A stretch of DNA of 64,000 bases, taken from Alphaproteobacteria bacterium. Lineage in GTDB: Bacteria > Pseudomonadota > Alphaproteobacteria > Puniceispirillales > Puniceispirillaceae. The notes below the pieces were generated by a model that saw nothing but the letters and a program-made list of their open reading frames with translations, did not search any database and was not told the origin of the DNA. This document shows, piece after piece, positions 17,918-27,110 of this stretch. The first letter of the stretch is position 1, and every line of letters begins with the position of its first letter. The stretch is taken from NCBI GenBank assembly GCA_022425485.1, contig JAKMFL010000057.1, forward strand, positions 1-64,000, given 5' to 3'. The translations under genes were made by a program, and so were the position numbers.

Positions 17918-18616
17918 CTATTTCCCGTGCTTAAAATTAAATTCTAATGCTTTGTTATCTGGCATCATCACCTCTTTGACAAGACCAAGCGTAACAGGTT
18001 TTTTCGCGGCCAACGCCGCCATGTCAATCGCTGCTACTAATTGATAGGCAGCGGTGAAATTGCGTGGCATATGCGTTATCATATAGCTGATAACATTTTC
18101 AGGCGCACTGCATTGCCGGTCGCCGAACATACTTTGCAGCACCTGTGCTAAAAAATCATCATCTGGCGCGCTTATTTCCTGACAGGTAACAGCACGAAGC
18201 CTAGAGCGCAGATCATCAAGCGAACAATCCATTTGCGCAGCACTTTGCTGGCTCAGCAACAAAGCTGTACCGCCAATAGATCCTAGATGATTAAAGAAAT
18301 GAAACACCGCTTCCAGATCGTATGCTGCATCTAGCTCAAAATTATCCAAAATAAAATGCGTGTCATCAGCGCCAATAATCATCTTAATATCTTTAAGCTC
18401 GGATAGGCGGCGTGCACCAGATAGCGCTTCAAACACATAGGAAATATGGGTCTTGCCGCACCCCGATGCCCCAAAGATATTCAATACACGATAAGGCAGC
18501 GGCCATTCCGGCCATAAAGTCAGCCATTGCATCGCCCGTTCATTCGCCGGGCCAATGATAAAATTATCTCGTTTATAGGAAGGCGGTATTGCAAGGGTGA
18601 GAGGGATTTGGCGCAT
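17918..18616 (-). CDS. hdaA: DnaA-like AAA protein, probable HdaA (regulatory inactivation of DnaA)
   Basis: The 232-residue protein resembles the DnaA AAA domain without the DNA-binding domain, as in Hda/HdaA. It has an N-terminal sliding-clamp-type motif (QIPLTL, residues 3-8), a Walker A GASGCGKT, a Walker B-like region FILDNFEL, and the DnaA-like arginine region DDLRSRLRAV. HdaA promotes ATP hydrolysis by DnaA to prevent over-initiation. It follows the DUF2066 gene by 12 bp, an order seen in other alphaproteobacteria. Function by homology only. Confidence 0.8.
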   Translation of the reverse strand: MRQIPLTLAIPPSYKRDNFIIGPANERAMQWLTLWPEWPLPYRVLNIFGASGCGKTHISYVFEALSGARRLSELKDIKMIIGADDTHFILDNFELDAAYDLEAVFHFFNHLGSIGGTALLLSQQSAAQMDCSLDDLRSRLRAVTCQEISAPDDDFLAQVLQSMFGDRQCSAPENVISYMITHMPRNFTAAYQLVAAIDMAALAAKKPVTLGLVKEVMMPDNKALEFNFKHGK

Positions 18617-18628
18617 GAGGCAATATCG

Positions 18629-19819
18629 CTATTGGCCAGAAATACGTTGGCCAGAATTACGTTGACCAGAAACACGTTGGCCAGAATTACGTTGACCAGA
18701 AATACGTTGAGTAGGATTAACCCGCATCTGATAGGCATTATCGGTAATATCAAGACGGTATCCAGAGGCAAGAACAGCCATCTGCAAAGCTTCAACAGGC
18801 CCAGAAATCTGCAATTTTAAAACACCGCTATCAGCTGTCAGGCTATGAACTGAAACAGATTTCACCACAGGAAGTTCTGCCAAAATCTCCTGTGCGCGAT
18901 ACCAGCTAGCTGGCGAGGCAGCGCCCACCTCGACAAAAACATCATCACCGCCGCCAACAACATATAAATTAGCCTGACGCCATCCCGTTTCCAATGCATC
19001 AATTACTTGCATCTGGAATGTTTCAAAAACAATCTGCATGCTGGTTTGCCCATCCATAGCCAATTGTGTCTCGGCTATGGTTCCTAATTTTCCGCCATCT
19101 TGATTAAAGAGAGTAGCCTGCATCCGCAAAGCCGGTTGCGCAGCGCTATAGTCCAAACCTGCATATAGAAGAACTATTTGTGCAGCACCAGCCGCCTTTG
19201 CTGCTTTCTGAAGCGTTGGGATATCCTCATTCAAAAATAGGCTGCCTTTTAATTGACGCTCCAGAACAAAATCCGGCTCAAGAAAAGCTGTACGCACCAA
19301 GCTATCTCTTTGCATCTCCAGCGTGCGCCAGCTATCTAACCATAGGACATTGCGCGTCCATACCCGCACACCAGACGGGTCCTGCCAGACAGGCAACAAC
19401 AAAATTGGTGCAGTGATAAATTCTGCCCATTCCAAGTCATTTTCGATAAGTGCCGCCCGCATCCGCGCCGCATCAAAACAGATATCAATATCCGCGATGT
19501 AACGCTGTGCCAGCGCATTTTCATTATCGATATGGATAAAATCCACAAAATTCGCTGCATTTAAAGCCGCCATCGCCGCTGCGCTATCTTGATTAGGAAC
19601 AAGGATACGCCGCAAGATTTTCTGATAGGCTTGCTCAGTGGCAGCCTTTATTGCTTGCTCTCGGGCCAGCATCCCAGTGGTCGCATTCTCATCAAGATGA
19701 ATATCCGTAACGGCGTATACTTCTGCGCCGCAATTATCTTGTGCCTGCACAGCCCCGTTAAAGGCTAAACACAGCAGCATTATTGTGATATGACAAAGCC
19801 AACGATGCAATATATTCAT
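18629..19819 (-). CDS. DUF2066 family exported protein with repeated C-terminal tail
   Basis: The 396-residue protein has a probable signal peptide (HITIMLLCLAFNGAVQAQ), so it is exported. The body matches DUF2066, a family of unknown function usually encoded between hdaA and purM in alphaproteobacteria. The start is set at ATG 19819, just ahead of the signal peptide; upstream in-frame ATGs add 28 residues that hide it. The last 25 or so residues are repeats of RISGQ and RNSGQ, encoded by a 15-bp minisatellite that runs to the stop. The tail is basic and probably unstructured. It is divergent from purM with 61 bp between. Confidence 0.75.
   Translation of the reverse strand: MNILHRWLCHITIMLLCLAFNGAVQAQDNCGAEVYAVTDIHLDENATTGMLAREQAIKAATEQAYQKILRRILVPNQDSAAAMAALNAANFVDFIHIDNENALAQRYIADIDICFDAARMRAALIENDLEWAEFITAPILLLPVWQDPSGVRVWTRNVLWLDSWRTLEMQRDSLVRTAFLEPDFVLERQLKGSLFLNEDIPTLQKAAKAAGAAQIVLLYAGLDYSAAQPALRMQATLFNQDGGKLGTIAETQLAMDGQTSMQIVFETFQMQVIDALETGWRQANLYVVGGGDDVFVEVGAASPASWYRAQEILAELPVVKSVSVHSLTADSGVLKLQISGPVEALQMAVLASGYRLDITDNAYQMRVNPTQRISGQRNSGQRVSGQRNSGQRISGQ
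18632..18706 (-). repeat. 15-bp minisatellite at the 3' end of the DUF2066 gene (five units)
   Basis: On the plus strand five 15-bp units begin with TTGGCCAGAAATACG and alternate TTGGCCAG and TTGACCAG. The array ends one base after the stop codon of the minus-strand gene and encodes the SGQR-type tail. Unit length and core match the plsY array at 7024-7113, although the genes are unrelated and the reading strand is opposite. Confidence 0.93.
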
Positions 19820-19880
19820 TCCATAAGTAATTTTAAGTCTATCGTCCAGCCGATGATATAGCTGTTGAAAGTGGCAGAAA

Positions 19881-20957
19881 ATGGAAAAAAAAGATAGCCC
19901 CAAATCCCCTTTAACCTACCGAGATGCAGGCGTAGATATTGATGCAGGCGATGCGTTGGTTTCTACGATTAAGCCTTTCGCAAAAAAAACCATGCGCGCA
20001 GGAGCTAGCCCTGACCTAGGCGGTTTTGGCGGTCTGTTTGATCTAAAGGCAGCTGGCTTTGAGGATCCCATAATGGTTGCCGCAACCGATGGGGTCGGCA
20101 CCAAACTTGAGCTTGCCCAGCAAGCTAATATGCATCACGGGCTAGGCATTGATTTGGTTGCAATGTGCGCGAATGATATTCTGGCGCAAGGCGCGATGCC
20201 GTTATTTTTCCTAGATTATTTTGCCACTGGCCACCTCGCCCCAAAGGTGGCTGCAGAAGTTATTGAAGGGATTGCAGATGGCTGTATAGAAGCTGGATGT
20301 GCGCTTATTGGCGGAGAGACAGCAGAGATGCCGGGCATCTATCCTGCGGGAAGTTATGACCTGGCTGGTTTTTGCGTAGGCGCGGCTGAGCGCGGCAGCT
20401 TGCTTCACAAAGACAAGGTGTCCGAAGGGGATAAGGTTATTGCTCTTGCCTCTTCAGGGGTACATGCCAATGGTTTTTCGCTTGTGCGTAAGCTGATAGA
20501 GCGTGATGGTCTGGCGCTTATGGCCCCTGCCCCTTTTGCGCCCTCTATTTCGCTTGCCGAAGCACTACTTGCGCCAACCCGTATTTATACAGATGCCGTC
20601 AAAGCAGCGTTAGAGGCTGGAAATATTACCTCTGTATCGCACATCACCGGAGGCGGTCTTATTGAAAACCCGCCGCGTGTCTATTCTGATAAATTGGCGA
20701 TGCGTCTAGATATGACCACCCGCCCCGCACCAGCTCTGTTCAAATGGCTGAAACAGGAAGCTGGCTTGTCTGATTTTGAACTTGCACGCACCTTTAATTG
20801 CGGCATTGGCTTGCTTATCACCACACCCGCACAAGAAGCTGAAAAAATACTAGCGGCTATTGATGCAACAGGCGAGCCTTGCTGGCTTATCGGTGATGTT
20901 CATGCACGAGAAGATGAGGCTATTCATCTTGATAATTTTACGCAGGCTTTTTCATGA
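19881..20957 (+). CDS. purM: Phosphoribosylformylglycinamidine cyclo-ligase
   Basis: PurM closes the imidazole ring to form AIR in purine synthesis. The 358 residues show the family hallmarks: TYRDAGVDIDAGDALV, GGFGGLFDLKA, a nucleotide-binding ATDGVGTKLELA, GGETAEMPGIY and HITGGGLIENPPRV. The gene overlaps purN by 4 bp (ATGA) and is divergent from the DUF2066 gene. Confidence 0.97.
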   Translation: MEKKDSPKSPLTYRDAGVDIDAGDALVSTIKPFAKKTMRAGASPDLGGFGGLFDLKAAGFEDPIMVAATDGVGTKLELAQQANMHHGLGIDLVAMCANDILAQGAMPLFFLDYFATGHLAPKVAAEVIEGIADGCIEAGCALIGGETAEMPGIYPAGSYDLAGFCVGAAERGSLLHKDKVSEGDKVIALASSGVHANGFSLVRKLIERDGLALMAPAPFAPSISLAEALLAPTRIYTDAVKAALEAGNITSVSHITGGGLIENPPRVYSDKLAMRLDMTTRPAPALFKWLKQEAGLSDFELARTFNCGIGLLITTPAQEAEKILAAIDATGEPCWLIGDVHAREDEAIHLDNFTQAFS

Positions 20958-21628
20958 GCCGGGCAGATGGCCAGCTTAAAATCGCTGTTCTTATATCAGG
21001 GCGCGGCAGTAATATGCAGGCACTGGCACACCAAGCTGGAAAGCTTGGCATAGGGTATGAAATTTGTCTTGTTGCGGCAAATAAACCAGCAGATGGACTG
21101 GCTGTTGCTAGCGATGCAGGTTTGCCCACTACGCTGATTGACCGTAAGAACTATACCAGCAAAAAAGAGCATGAGAACGCTCTAGCAGATGCGATTGAGG
21201 CAAGCGGGGCAAGCTGGATTTGTCTTGCCGGCTATATGGCGGTGCTTTCTGCTGATTTTATCGCCCGCTTTGCGGGAAAGATCATCAATATTCACCCCTC
21301 CTTATTACCTGATTATAAGGGGCTGCATACGCATGAGCGCGCGCTAGCAGACAACCAAAAATTTCATGGTGTATCTGTTCACCTTGTCACGCCAGTTCTG
21401 GATGATGGCGCGGTGATTGCACAAATGCGCCTGTCCGTGCAACACGCGGATACATCAGAAAGCCTGTCTGCACGCGTGTTAGTGCTTGAACATATTCTGT
21501 ATCCTTTGGTGATAGGCGCTCTCGCAAGCGGGGCTGTTAAGCTTGATGCAGGACAGGTTCATTGGCATGATACATCAAGTGCAAATGCGCTTTGCCTGCC
21601 AGAGGATACCGCGCTTATTTTTGGATAA
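20954..21628 (+). CDS. purN: Phosphoribosylglycinamide formyltransferase
   Basis: PurN transfers a formyl group from 10-formyl-THF to GAR. The 224-residue protein has the GAR-binding GRGSNMQAL, the catalytic NIHPSLLPDYKGLHTHERA segment (Asn, His) and VHLVTPVLDDGAVIAQ with the catalytic Asp. It is somewhat longer than the E. coli enzyme at the C-terminus. It is translationally coupled to purM. Confidence 0.96.
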   Translation: MSRADGQLKIAVLISGRGSNMQALAHQAGKLGIGYEICLVAANKPADGLAVASDAGLPTTLIDRKNYTSKKEHENALADAIEASGASWICLAGYMAVLSADFIARFAGKIINIHPSLLPDYKGLHTHERALADNQKFHGVSVHLVTPVLDDGAVIAQMRLSVQHADTSESLSARVLVLEHILYPLVIGALASGAVKLDAGQVHWHDTSSANALCLPEDTALIFG

Positions 21629-21730
21629 ATAGCGAGGCGTTAAATTATCAGCCGCACTCTTGATTTAAAAGCAATGAACAGGCATAAAGACAAGGAACAA
21701 ATTCTCAAATATTCGGGGGTGTTGACGGGA

Positions 21731-21862
21731 ATGAATACAGATAAATTTGATAAGCACGCAAAAGCGAACCTAGCCTTTTATGAAGGCTTTATGAATTTTT
21801 CAAAATATACCGTTATCGCGATTGTGATTACACTTGCGCTTATGGCATATTTTCTGGTTTAA
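21731..21862 (+). CDS. Small aa3-type cytochrome c oxidase subunit IV-like membrane protein
   Basis: The 43-residue product has a short N-terminal segment with HAKANLAFYEGFMNF and one transmembrane helix (YTVIAIVITLALMAYFLV). This pattern fits the bacterial aa3 oxidase subunit IV family, a single-helix accessory subunit. ATG 21731 is preferred; a longer frame from 21674 adds 19 residues not typical of the family. No other oxidase gene is near, so it is an orphan copy. A strong terminator follows. Confidence 0.7.
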   Translation: MNTDKFDKHAKANLAFYEGFMNFSKYTVIAIVITLALMAYFLV

Positions 21863-21894
21863 AATACGTCAGAAAATCTTATATTCAGCATAAG

Positions 21895-21933
21895 AAAAAG
21901 GGCATTCTGCAATTTAGAAAAATGCCCTTTTTT
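21895..21933. terminator. Bidirectional intrinsic terminator between the oxidase subunit gene and ndk
   Basis: AAAAAGGGCATT (21895-21906) pairs with AATGCCCTTTTT (21921-21932) around a 14-base loop. A-rich and T-rich ends on both sides allow it to serve both converging transcripts. Confidence 0.85.
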
Positions 21934-21952
21934 AGTCACTTTCATGCCAGAT

Positions 21953-22375
21953 TTAACCGACAATTTCATCTTCTGTGAAGAAGTGATTAATCTCAATACC
22001 CGCATTTTCGTCACTGTCTGAGCCATGCACAGAGTTAGCTTCGATTGATTCAGCAAAAGCCTTGCGAATAGTACCTTCATCCGCATCTGCAGGGTTTGTT
22101 GCCCCCATCACCTGACGGTAGGCAGCAACCGCGTTTTCGCCTTCCAGAACCTGAACCACGACAGGGCCTGAAATCATAAAGCTGACCAAATCATTGTAAA
22201 AAGGACGCTCAGCATGCACAGCATAAAAAGCCTCAGCTTGTGCCTTAGTCATATGAATACGCTTTTGCCCGACAATACGCAGGCCCGCTTCTTCAATTTT
22301 AGCATTGATTGCGCCAGTTAGGTTACGCCGTGTTGCATCTGGTTTGATGATAGAAAAGGTACGTTGTGTAGCCAT
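21953..22375 (-). CDS. ndk: Nucleoside diphosphate kinase
   Basis: Ndk balances nucleoside triphosphate pools by a phospho-His ping-pong mechanism. The 140-residue protein begins [14 protein letters not shown], with the RNLTGAI segment, and the active-site His lies in SVHGSDS near residue 117. ATG 22375 is chosen: AAGGA lies upstream and the family N-terminus starts there, so the 19-residue upstream extension is discarded. Confidence 0.97.
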   Translation of the reverse strand: MATQRTFSIIKPDATRRNLTGAINAKIEEAGLRIVGQKRIHMTKAQAEAFYAVHAERPFYNDLVSFMISGPVVVQVLEGENAVAAYRQVMGATNPADADEGTIRKAFAESIEANSVHGSDSDENAGIEINHFFTEDEIVG

Positions 22376-22545
22376 TAAAATAGTCCTTATATATTTTAGA
22401 GATGCAGGCAGTGCCCGCGACAAAAAACTCACCTGCGCGCCTTATAACAAACCCCGCCCCTAACAAAAAGGCCTGAATGCATAAAAAGCAGTAATATTCT
22501 AGCTATTTAGGGGAATGTGCAACAAGCGCGTGCAAAACAGCCCTT

Positions 22546-23013
22546 TTATTGCCGCTGAGACCAGTTTCCCTGTTCATCTTGGGAAAAGTAACGACAGGTT
22601 AAATCTTCGCGTGCAGACCACTCTTTCCAGCATTGCCGGGCAACATGTACTGCCTGCTCATCGCTGCCATCAAACAAATTGAAAACGCGTTTAAAACGGC
22701 CTAAATCAGGCGGTATCATGCCAGAAGTTAGCGCAATAAACTCCGCTTGAATCTGGTTCTGCTCGGGCTGGGTAGACACCCAAACAGGTGCATGGTCAGC
22801 GCCCTCTCCATCATCCTTGTTATGCGCAAGAAAGCTTTCTGGTTTTTGGCTCCATAATGCCGCGCTAACCGCTTCAAAATGCACCTCTCTTGCCAGAATC
22901 AGCATTTTTTGACCTGATGCAACCACTTTATCGCACAACATGGCTAGCGGTGCGGCGATATCATCTGATTTCAAGTGATAGAAATCGATCTGTATAGGCG
23001 CTTTATCTTGCAT
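22546..23013 (-). CDS. holC: DNA polymerase III chi subunit
   Basis: The 155-residue protein matches HolC, which links the clamp loader to SSB. It has the N-terminal IDFYHLKSDDIAAPLAMLCDKVV, then the ILAREVHFEAVSAALW stretch and VFNLFDGSDEQAVHVARQCWKEW. It lies 43 bp downstream of pepA on the same strand, a conserved pepA-holC pairing in proteobacteria. The spacer contains a duplicated 16-bp unit. Confidence 0.9.
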   Translation of the reverse strand: MQDKAPIQIDFYHLKSDDIAAPLAMLCDKVVASGQKMLILAREVHFEAVSAALWSQKPESFLAHNKDDGEGADHAPVWVSTQPEQNQIQAEFIALTSGMIPPDLGRFKRVFNLFDGSDEQAVHVARQCWKEWSAREDLTCRYFSQDEQGNWSQRQ

Positions 23014-23038
23014 TGCTGATTTGCAGTTATTCCCTATC

Positions 23039-23070
23039 TTTTATTTTGGGTTTTTTTTATTTTGGGTTTT
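23039..23070 (-). repeat. 16-bp tandem duplication over the pepA stop
   Basis: Two 16-bp units with the plus-strand core TTATTTTGGGTTTT are arranged head to tail (cores at 23041 and 23057). The minus-strand TAA of pepA lies in the upstream unit, and an identical copy of that end follows in the pepA-holC spacer. Confidence 0.85.
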
Positions 23071-24508
23071 GCCAATTATCTACCAGCTGGTTCAGCAAGC
23101 GAACGCCATAGCCCGTTCCCCCTTTTGGTACGGTTGGTCGATCTTTATCTGACCATGCCTTTCCAGCGATATCCAGATGCACCCAAGGCGTATCATTTTC
23201 GATAAATCGCTCAAGAAAACAAGCTGCGGTAATAGAACCGCCATAAGGCCCACCAATATTTTTCATATCTGCAATGTGAGACTTCAGCATATTGTCATAA
23301 GCCTTGCCCATCGGCATGCGCCAACTAGTCTCTTCAACCTCGCGCCCTGCCTGCATTACTGCCTCTGAAAGGGTGTCATCATTAGAGAATAGACCGGCAT
23401 GTTCCTTGCCAAGCGAAACCAGAATAGCCCCTGTCAAAGTGGCCATATCAACAATCGCTTTCGGCTTAAACCTGTCTTGCAAATAGGTTAATACATCTGC
23501 TAGCACGAGGCGGCCTTCGGCATCTGTATTGATCACCTCAACAGTCTGGCCAGATAGCGTTGTAACCACGTCACCGGGCCGCTGGGCATTACCATCTGGC
23601 ATATTTTCTACCAGCCCGATAATACCAATAACATTTTGCTTTACCTTGCGGCCAGCCAGCGCATGCATCGCACCAGTTACCCCTGCAGCGCCGCCCATAT
23701 CCCACTTCATATCTTCCATGCCTTTAGCGGGCTTTATGGAGATACCGCCTGTATCAAAACACACCCCCTTGCCAACAAGCGCAATCGGCGCCTCATCTCC
23801 GCCGCCCATCCATTTCATAATCACAACCGCACTATCGCGCACTGAGCCTTGCCCAACACCCAGCAATGCGCCCATGCCAATTTTTTCCAAAGCGGCTTCG
23901 TCTAGCACTTCGATTTCAAGGCCAGTATTTTCTAGCGCCTGACACCGTTTGGCGAATTCTACCGGATACAAAATATTTGCAGGCTCAAAAACAAGATCGC
24001 GCGCCGTAAATACCCCATCATAAAGAGGTTTACGTGCCATCCACTCATCAGACAAATCATCCGTGCGATCCGTCGTAATGGTAAGAGAAGCTTCTAGCGC
24101 AGGCTTTTCAGGCTTGGTAAAATAATGGATGAAATGATAGCTTGCCGCGTAAGCCCCGCCCATCACAGACATTAACACATCATCTGCGAAAACAGCTGCA
24201 TCCACTTGCAGCTGACTAAAAGGCGCGGCCTTCATTTGCGCAAATAATTTACCGCCCCAATTTTCGGCCGCCATACCAGCAAACAGACCGCTGCCAATAC
24301 CGCCAACCAATACAGGGCCTTCGTCCGTATAAAGGGCCATGAAGCTGCCTGTTTTTCCGATAAACTCTGCTGCTTCGCAGGCTTTCGCAATAAACGCTTC
24401 TTGTGCTGGTGAAGCGGCGTGCAAAAACCCTGTATCTGCATGCATTAGCACTAATCTAGCCGCATCTATCGGGCTTGAAGAAAACTCAAAGCGCAGTCTT
24501 GCCGACAT
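23057..24508 (-). CDS. pepA: Leucyl aminopeptidase (M17 family)
   Basis: This di-metal M17 aminopeptidase has 483 residues. The catalytic C-terminal domain shows GKGVCFDTGGISIKPAKGM (metal-binding Lys and Asp), DMGGAAGV, the NTDAEGRLVLADVLTY signature and a catalytic Arg in that segment. The N-terminal Rossmann-like domain is diverged, as is usual. Likely co-transcribed with holC. It is divergent from lptF across a long spacer. PepA proteins in some bacteria also bind DNA; nothing here indicates that. Confidence 0.95.
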   Translation of the reverse strand: MSARLRFEFSSSPIDAARLVLMHADTGFLHAASPAQEAFIAKACEAAEFIGKTGSFMALYTDEGPVLVGGIGSGLFAGMAAENWGGKLFAQMKAAPFSQLQVDAAVFADDVLMSVMGGAYAASYHFIHYFTKPEKPALEASLTITTDRTDDLSDEWMARKPLYDGVFTARDLVFEPANILYPVEFAKRCQALENTGLEIEVLDEAALEKIGMGALLGVGQGSVRDSAVVIMKWMGGGDEAPIALVGKGVCFDTGGISIKPAKGMEDMKWDMGGAAGVTGAMHALAGRKVKQNVIGIIGLVENMPDGNAQRPGDVVTTLSGQTVEVINTDAEGRLVLADVLTYLQDRFKPKAIVDMATLTGAILVSLGKEHAGLFSNDDTLSEAVMQAGREVEETSWRMPMGKAYDNMLKSHIADMKNIGGPYGGSITAACFLERFIENDTPWVHLDIAGKAWSDKDRPTVPKGGTGYGVRLLNQLVDNWQNPK

Positions 24509-24831
24509 ATCTATCTATTCCTTAACCGTTTTGATGAATATGAGCTGCCACATGACCTTGAAATAACGCAAGCGCGGCAGCTATCATTATCTACTCTTCT
24601 TTATTTAGGATAACAAACAGCCATTATCCAGTAATTTGTAAATTTTTATCGCCCCCCTAGCCAGCTATCTCACATCGCATCAACTGCCTAAAAAGAATAA
24701 CTGTGTTTTGAAAAGCCCCTTAATTTGTGCTAAGAGAAGAAGATTTTACAAGTTGCAGTCGTTATCAGAGGCTAGGGAAGAAATTTTCCTTGTCATCGGC
24801 TGAACCAGAGCCGCAACGGAACATCGTTTTT
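24509..24831. other. 323-bp divergent intergenic region between pepA and lptF
   Basis: The region must hold the promoters of both divergent genes. A reading frame in phase with lptF extends to 24727 but has no hydrophobic or family-like character, so it is treated as leader. I see a TTGAAA followed after 17 bases by TAAGAG at about 24710, a weak promoter candidate only. No RNA gene or repeat is evident. Confidence 0.5.
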
Positions 24832-25977
24832 ATGAATTTAAATCTCTATTTGCTAAAGCATTTTTTTATGAGCAGCCTGCTTGTATTGCTGAGCCTTATC
24901 GGCGTGGTATGGCTTAATCATGCGTTGCGGATGCTAGAATTTATTGTCAGTAAAGACAGCTCCTTTAGTGATTTTCTATTGCTTTCATTTTTCCCGATCC
25001 CCTTATGGCTTGTCATTGCGATGCCTATGTCAGCTTTTATCGGCGTTATCTGGGGTATTAGTCGGTTTTTATCTGACCGCGAGTTGATAGTAATGCAAGC
25101 GGTGGGTTTCACGCCATTGCAATTTGGCCGTGTACCCATATTTTTTGGCCTGCTTTTAACGACTTGTTTATATGTTAATAGTCTCTATATTCTCCCCGCC
25201 AGCTTTTCTAAATTTAAAGAGGTTCAGGCTGAGGTGCGTGGGTCTATTCCTAAACTTCTCATTCAAGATAATATCTTTATAGATATTGCGGACGACCTGA
25301 CCTTGTTTGTTGGAGAGCGCACCAATCAAAACGAAGTGGGGCGTGTATTTATTCAAGATTCCAGAAACCCAGATGTGACCATAACATTCACCTCTGAGAG
25401 AGGGCGCTTCTCTTCTATCAATGGCCAGCCAATGTTTTTGCTTTTAAATGGACAGAGAACCGAGCTTACCAAAGATGGTCAGTCTAGTGCCCAATTGACC
25501 TTTGAGAGCCATTCGCTAGATATCAGCCAGCCTTCTGCTAGCCCTTCCCAGCGGTTGGTTCTAGATATGAACGAAGATAGCATCCGCAATCTGCTTGATC
25601 CCAGCACAGCAGCTACACCTCACTATGCGCGCGAACGAATGGCGATGGGGCATTATCGCCTTACCTCTCCATTTATGACCTTAGCGATGGTTATAATTGC
25701 GGCTGCGATCATGCTACAAGGGCATTTATCGCGTGAAAAAATCGGCCAACGTGTTTTATTTTCAGCACTGGCTGGCATCTTGATTCAAACCTTAGCTATT
25801 TTGACCCGTGGTTTGACCGTATCCTCACCTGCTGCGTGGCCATTAATGTATCTGGCTATCTTGGTACCTATCGGTTTAGGGATATTTATGCTTTGGCGGC
25901 CCTTCTGGCTTACTGAGCTTCGTTATACAATGACCTCAACCGCTCAAAACAGGCAAAAGCCAGAGAGCTCTGGCTGA
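24832..25977 (+). CDS. lptF: LPS export ABC transporter permease LptF
   Basis: LptF and LptG form the transmembrane part of the LptB2FG complex that extracts lipopolysaccharide from the inner membrane. The 381-residue protein has an N-terminal set of helices, a large periplasmic beta-jellyroll region (about residues 125-260) and C-terminal helices. MSAFIGVIWGISRFLSDREL is the characteristic first-cytoplasmic-loop region that contacts LptB. ATG 24832 (MNLNLYLLKHFF) is chosen over a 35-residue-longer frame because membrane topology begins there. lptG begins 1 bp after its stop. Confidence 0.93.
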   Translation: MNLNLYLLKHFFMSSLLVLLSLIGVVWLNHALRMLEFIVSKDSSFSDFLLLSFFPIPLWLVIAMPMSAFIGVIWGISRFLSDRELIVMQAVGFTPLQFGRVPIFFGLLLTTCLYVNSLYILPASFSKFKEVQAEVRGSIPKLLIQDNIFIDIADDLTLFVGERTNQNEVGRVFIQDSRNPDVTITFTSERGRFSSINGQPMFLLLNGQRTELTKDGQSSAQLTFESHSLDISQPSASPSQRLVLDMNEDSIRNLLDPSTAATPHYARERMAMGHYRLTSPFMTLAMVIIAAAIMLQGHLSREKIGQRVLFSALAGILIQTLAILTRGLTVSSPAAWPLMYLAILVPIGLGIFMLWRPFWLTELRYTMTSTAQNRQKPESSG

Positions 25978-25978
25978 T

Positions 25979-27082
25979 ATGTCTTTTGTCTTGCCAATGA
26001 CCTTATTTAGTTATCTCTCGCGCCGCTATCTGCAAATTGTATTGATAGCCACCCTTGGGCTTGTCACCTTTATTTCCTTTATTGAAATCATTGAAATATT
26101 GCGCCGCGCCGGCAACAAGGCCCCTGATTTATCCGCGCTCTATGTGGTATTGGTCAGCTTGTTAAATATACCAAGTATTTTTGACCAAGCTTTGCCCTTT
26201 GGCGTTTTGTTTGGATCCATCACCTGTTTTCATTTATGGAGCCGGAGCCATGAGTTCCTTGTTGCCAGAGTGATGGGACAAAATATTTGGCAAGCTTTGA
26301 TGCCGGTTATGATAACCGTATTTTTGCTCGGCTGTGTTCATGTTGCCATCATTAATCCAGTCGCATCTGCTTCTGCAAAACAATATAATTTTGTAATGAA
26401 ATCAATCTTTGGGCAAGCAGATGCCTCTGAGCTTTCCGTTCTAACCAACGGCGTGTGGGTACGCGATAGTGATGCCTCTTATAATGTGATTATTAATGGC
26501 GGCTCGCTAGAGGTAAAAAACAGCCTTATTATTGACCCAATTATCTATCATCTTAATCAAGAAGGGCAATTATTGTGGCGTACACAGGCAGCCAGTATGA
26601 AGCTGACAAAAAATGGTTGGATAATTGTGGATGCCGTAAAAATTAGCAATGCGGGCGAAAGTAGCATATTAGGCGATGTGATTATGCCAACGGTTCTGCG
26701 TCCTTCTGATTTATCTGAGAGCACCTTGCCACCAAAAACAGTTAGTATCTATCGTCTGCCAAACTTTATTGAGGTTCAACAACGGGCAGGTTTGCCGGTT
26801 AATCCGCATTTAGTATTTTTTCATCAATTACTATCGACGCCCTTAAAACTTCTCGGTTTGGCCTTACTAGCCGCCAGCTTCACCTTGACCTCATTTTCGA
26901 GGCAAACAAAGGTACGTCTTATTTTGGTAGGCGTTGCGTCAGGTTTTGGAATTTATTTTTTATCCAATTTTGTTTATTTACTTGGCAGTTCGGCAAAACT
27001 GCCGCATCTATTAGCTGGCTGGGGGCCAGCCGTTATGGTATGTTTGCTCAGCGGATTTCTGCTTGCTAGAGCTGATGAATAA
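25979..27082 (+). CDS. lptG: LPS export ABC transporter permease LptG
   Basis: The 367-residue protein is the partner of LptF. It has the same layout: helices around LSRRYLQIVLIATLGLVTF, then LPFGVLFGSITCFHLWSRSHEFLVARVMG (the LptB-contacting loop), a periplasmic domain and three C-terminal helices. It begins 1 bp after lptF and its end overlaps the longest possible surA frame. ATG 25979 is used, though the ATG six codons in is also possible. Confidence 0.93.
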   Translation: MSFVLPMTLFSYLSRRYLQIVLIATLGLVTFISFIEIIEILRRAGNKAPDLSALYVVLVSLLNIPSIFDQALPFGVLFGSITCFHLWSRSHEFLVARVMGQNIWQALMPVMITVFLLGCVHVAIINPVASASAKQYNFVMKSIFGQADASELSVLTNGVWVRDSDASYNVIINGGSLEVKNSLIIDPIIYHLNQEGQLLWRTQAASMKLTKNGWIIVDAVKISNAGESSILGDVIMPTVLRPSDLSESTLPPKTVSIYRLPNFIEVQQRAGLPVNPHLVFFHQLLSTPLKLLGLALLAASFTLTSFSRQTKVRLILVGVASGFGIYFLSNFVYLLGSSAKLPHLLAGWGPAVMVCLLSGFLLARADE

Positions 27083-27110
27083 TCTCGCTATTTTCAGGAT
27101 ATCACTACTT

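Noticed and set aside
18520..18820. Open frames over the 15-bp repeat on both strands (18520-18795 minus, 18527-18820 plus)
   Set aside because: They are produced by the repeat, which stays open in several frames, and overlap hdaA and DUF2066 coding sequence.
23529..23942. 137-codon plus-strand frame inside pepA
   Set aside because: It is antisense to conserved PepA active-site sequence and has Ser/Pro-rich, non-protein-like composition.
24727..24831. N-terminal extension of LptF
   Set aside because: The 35 extra residues are polar, unlike the family, and would place charged sequence before the first membrane helix.
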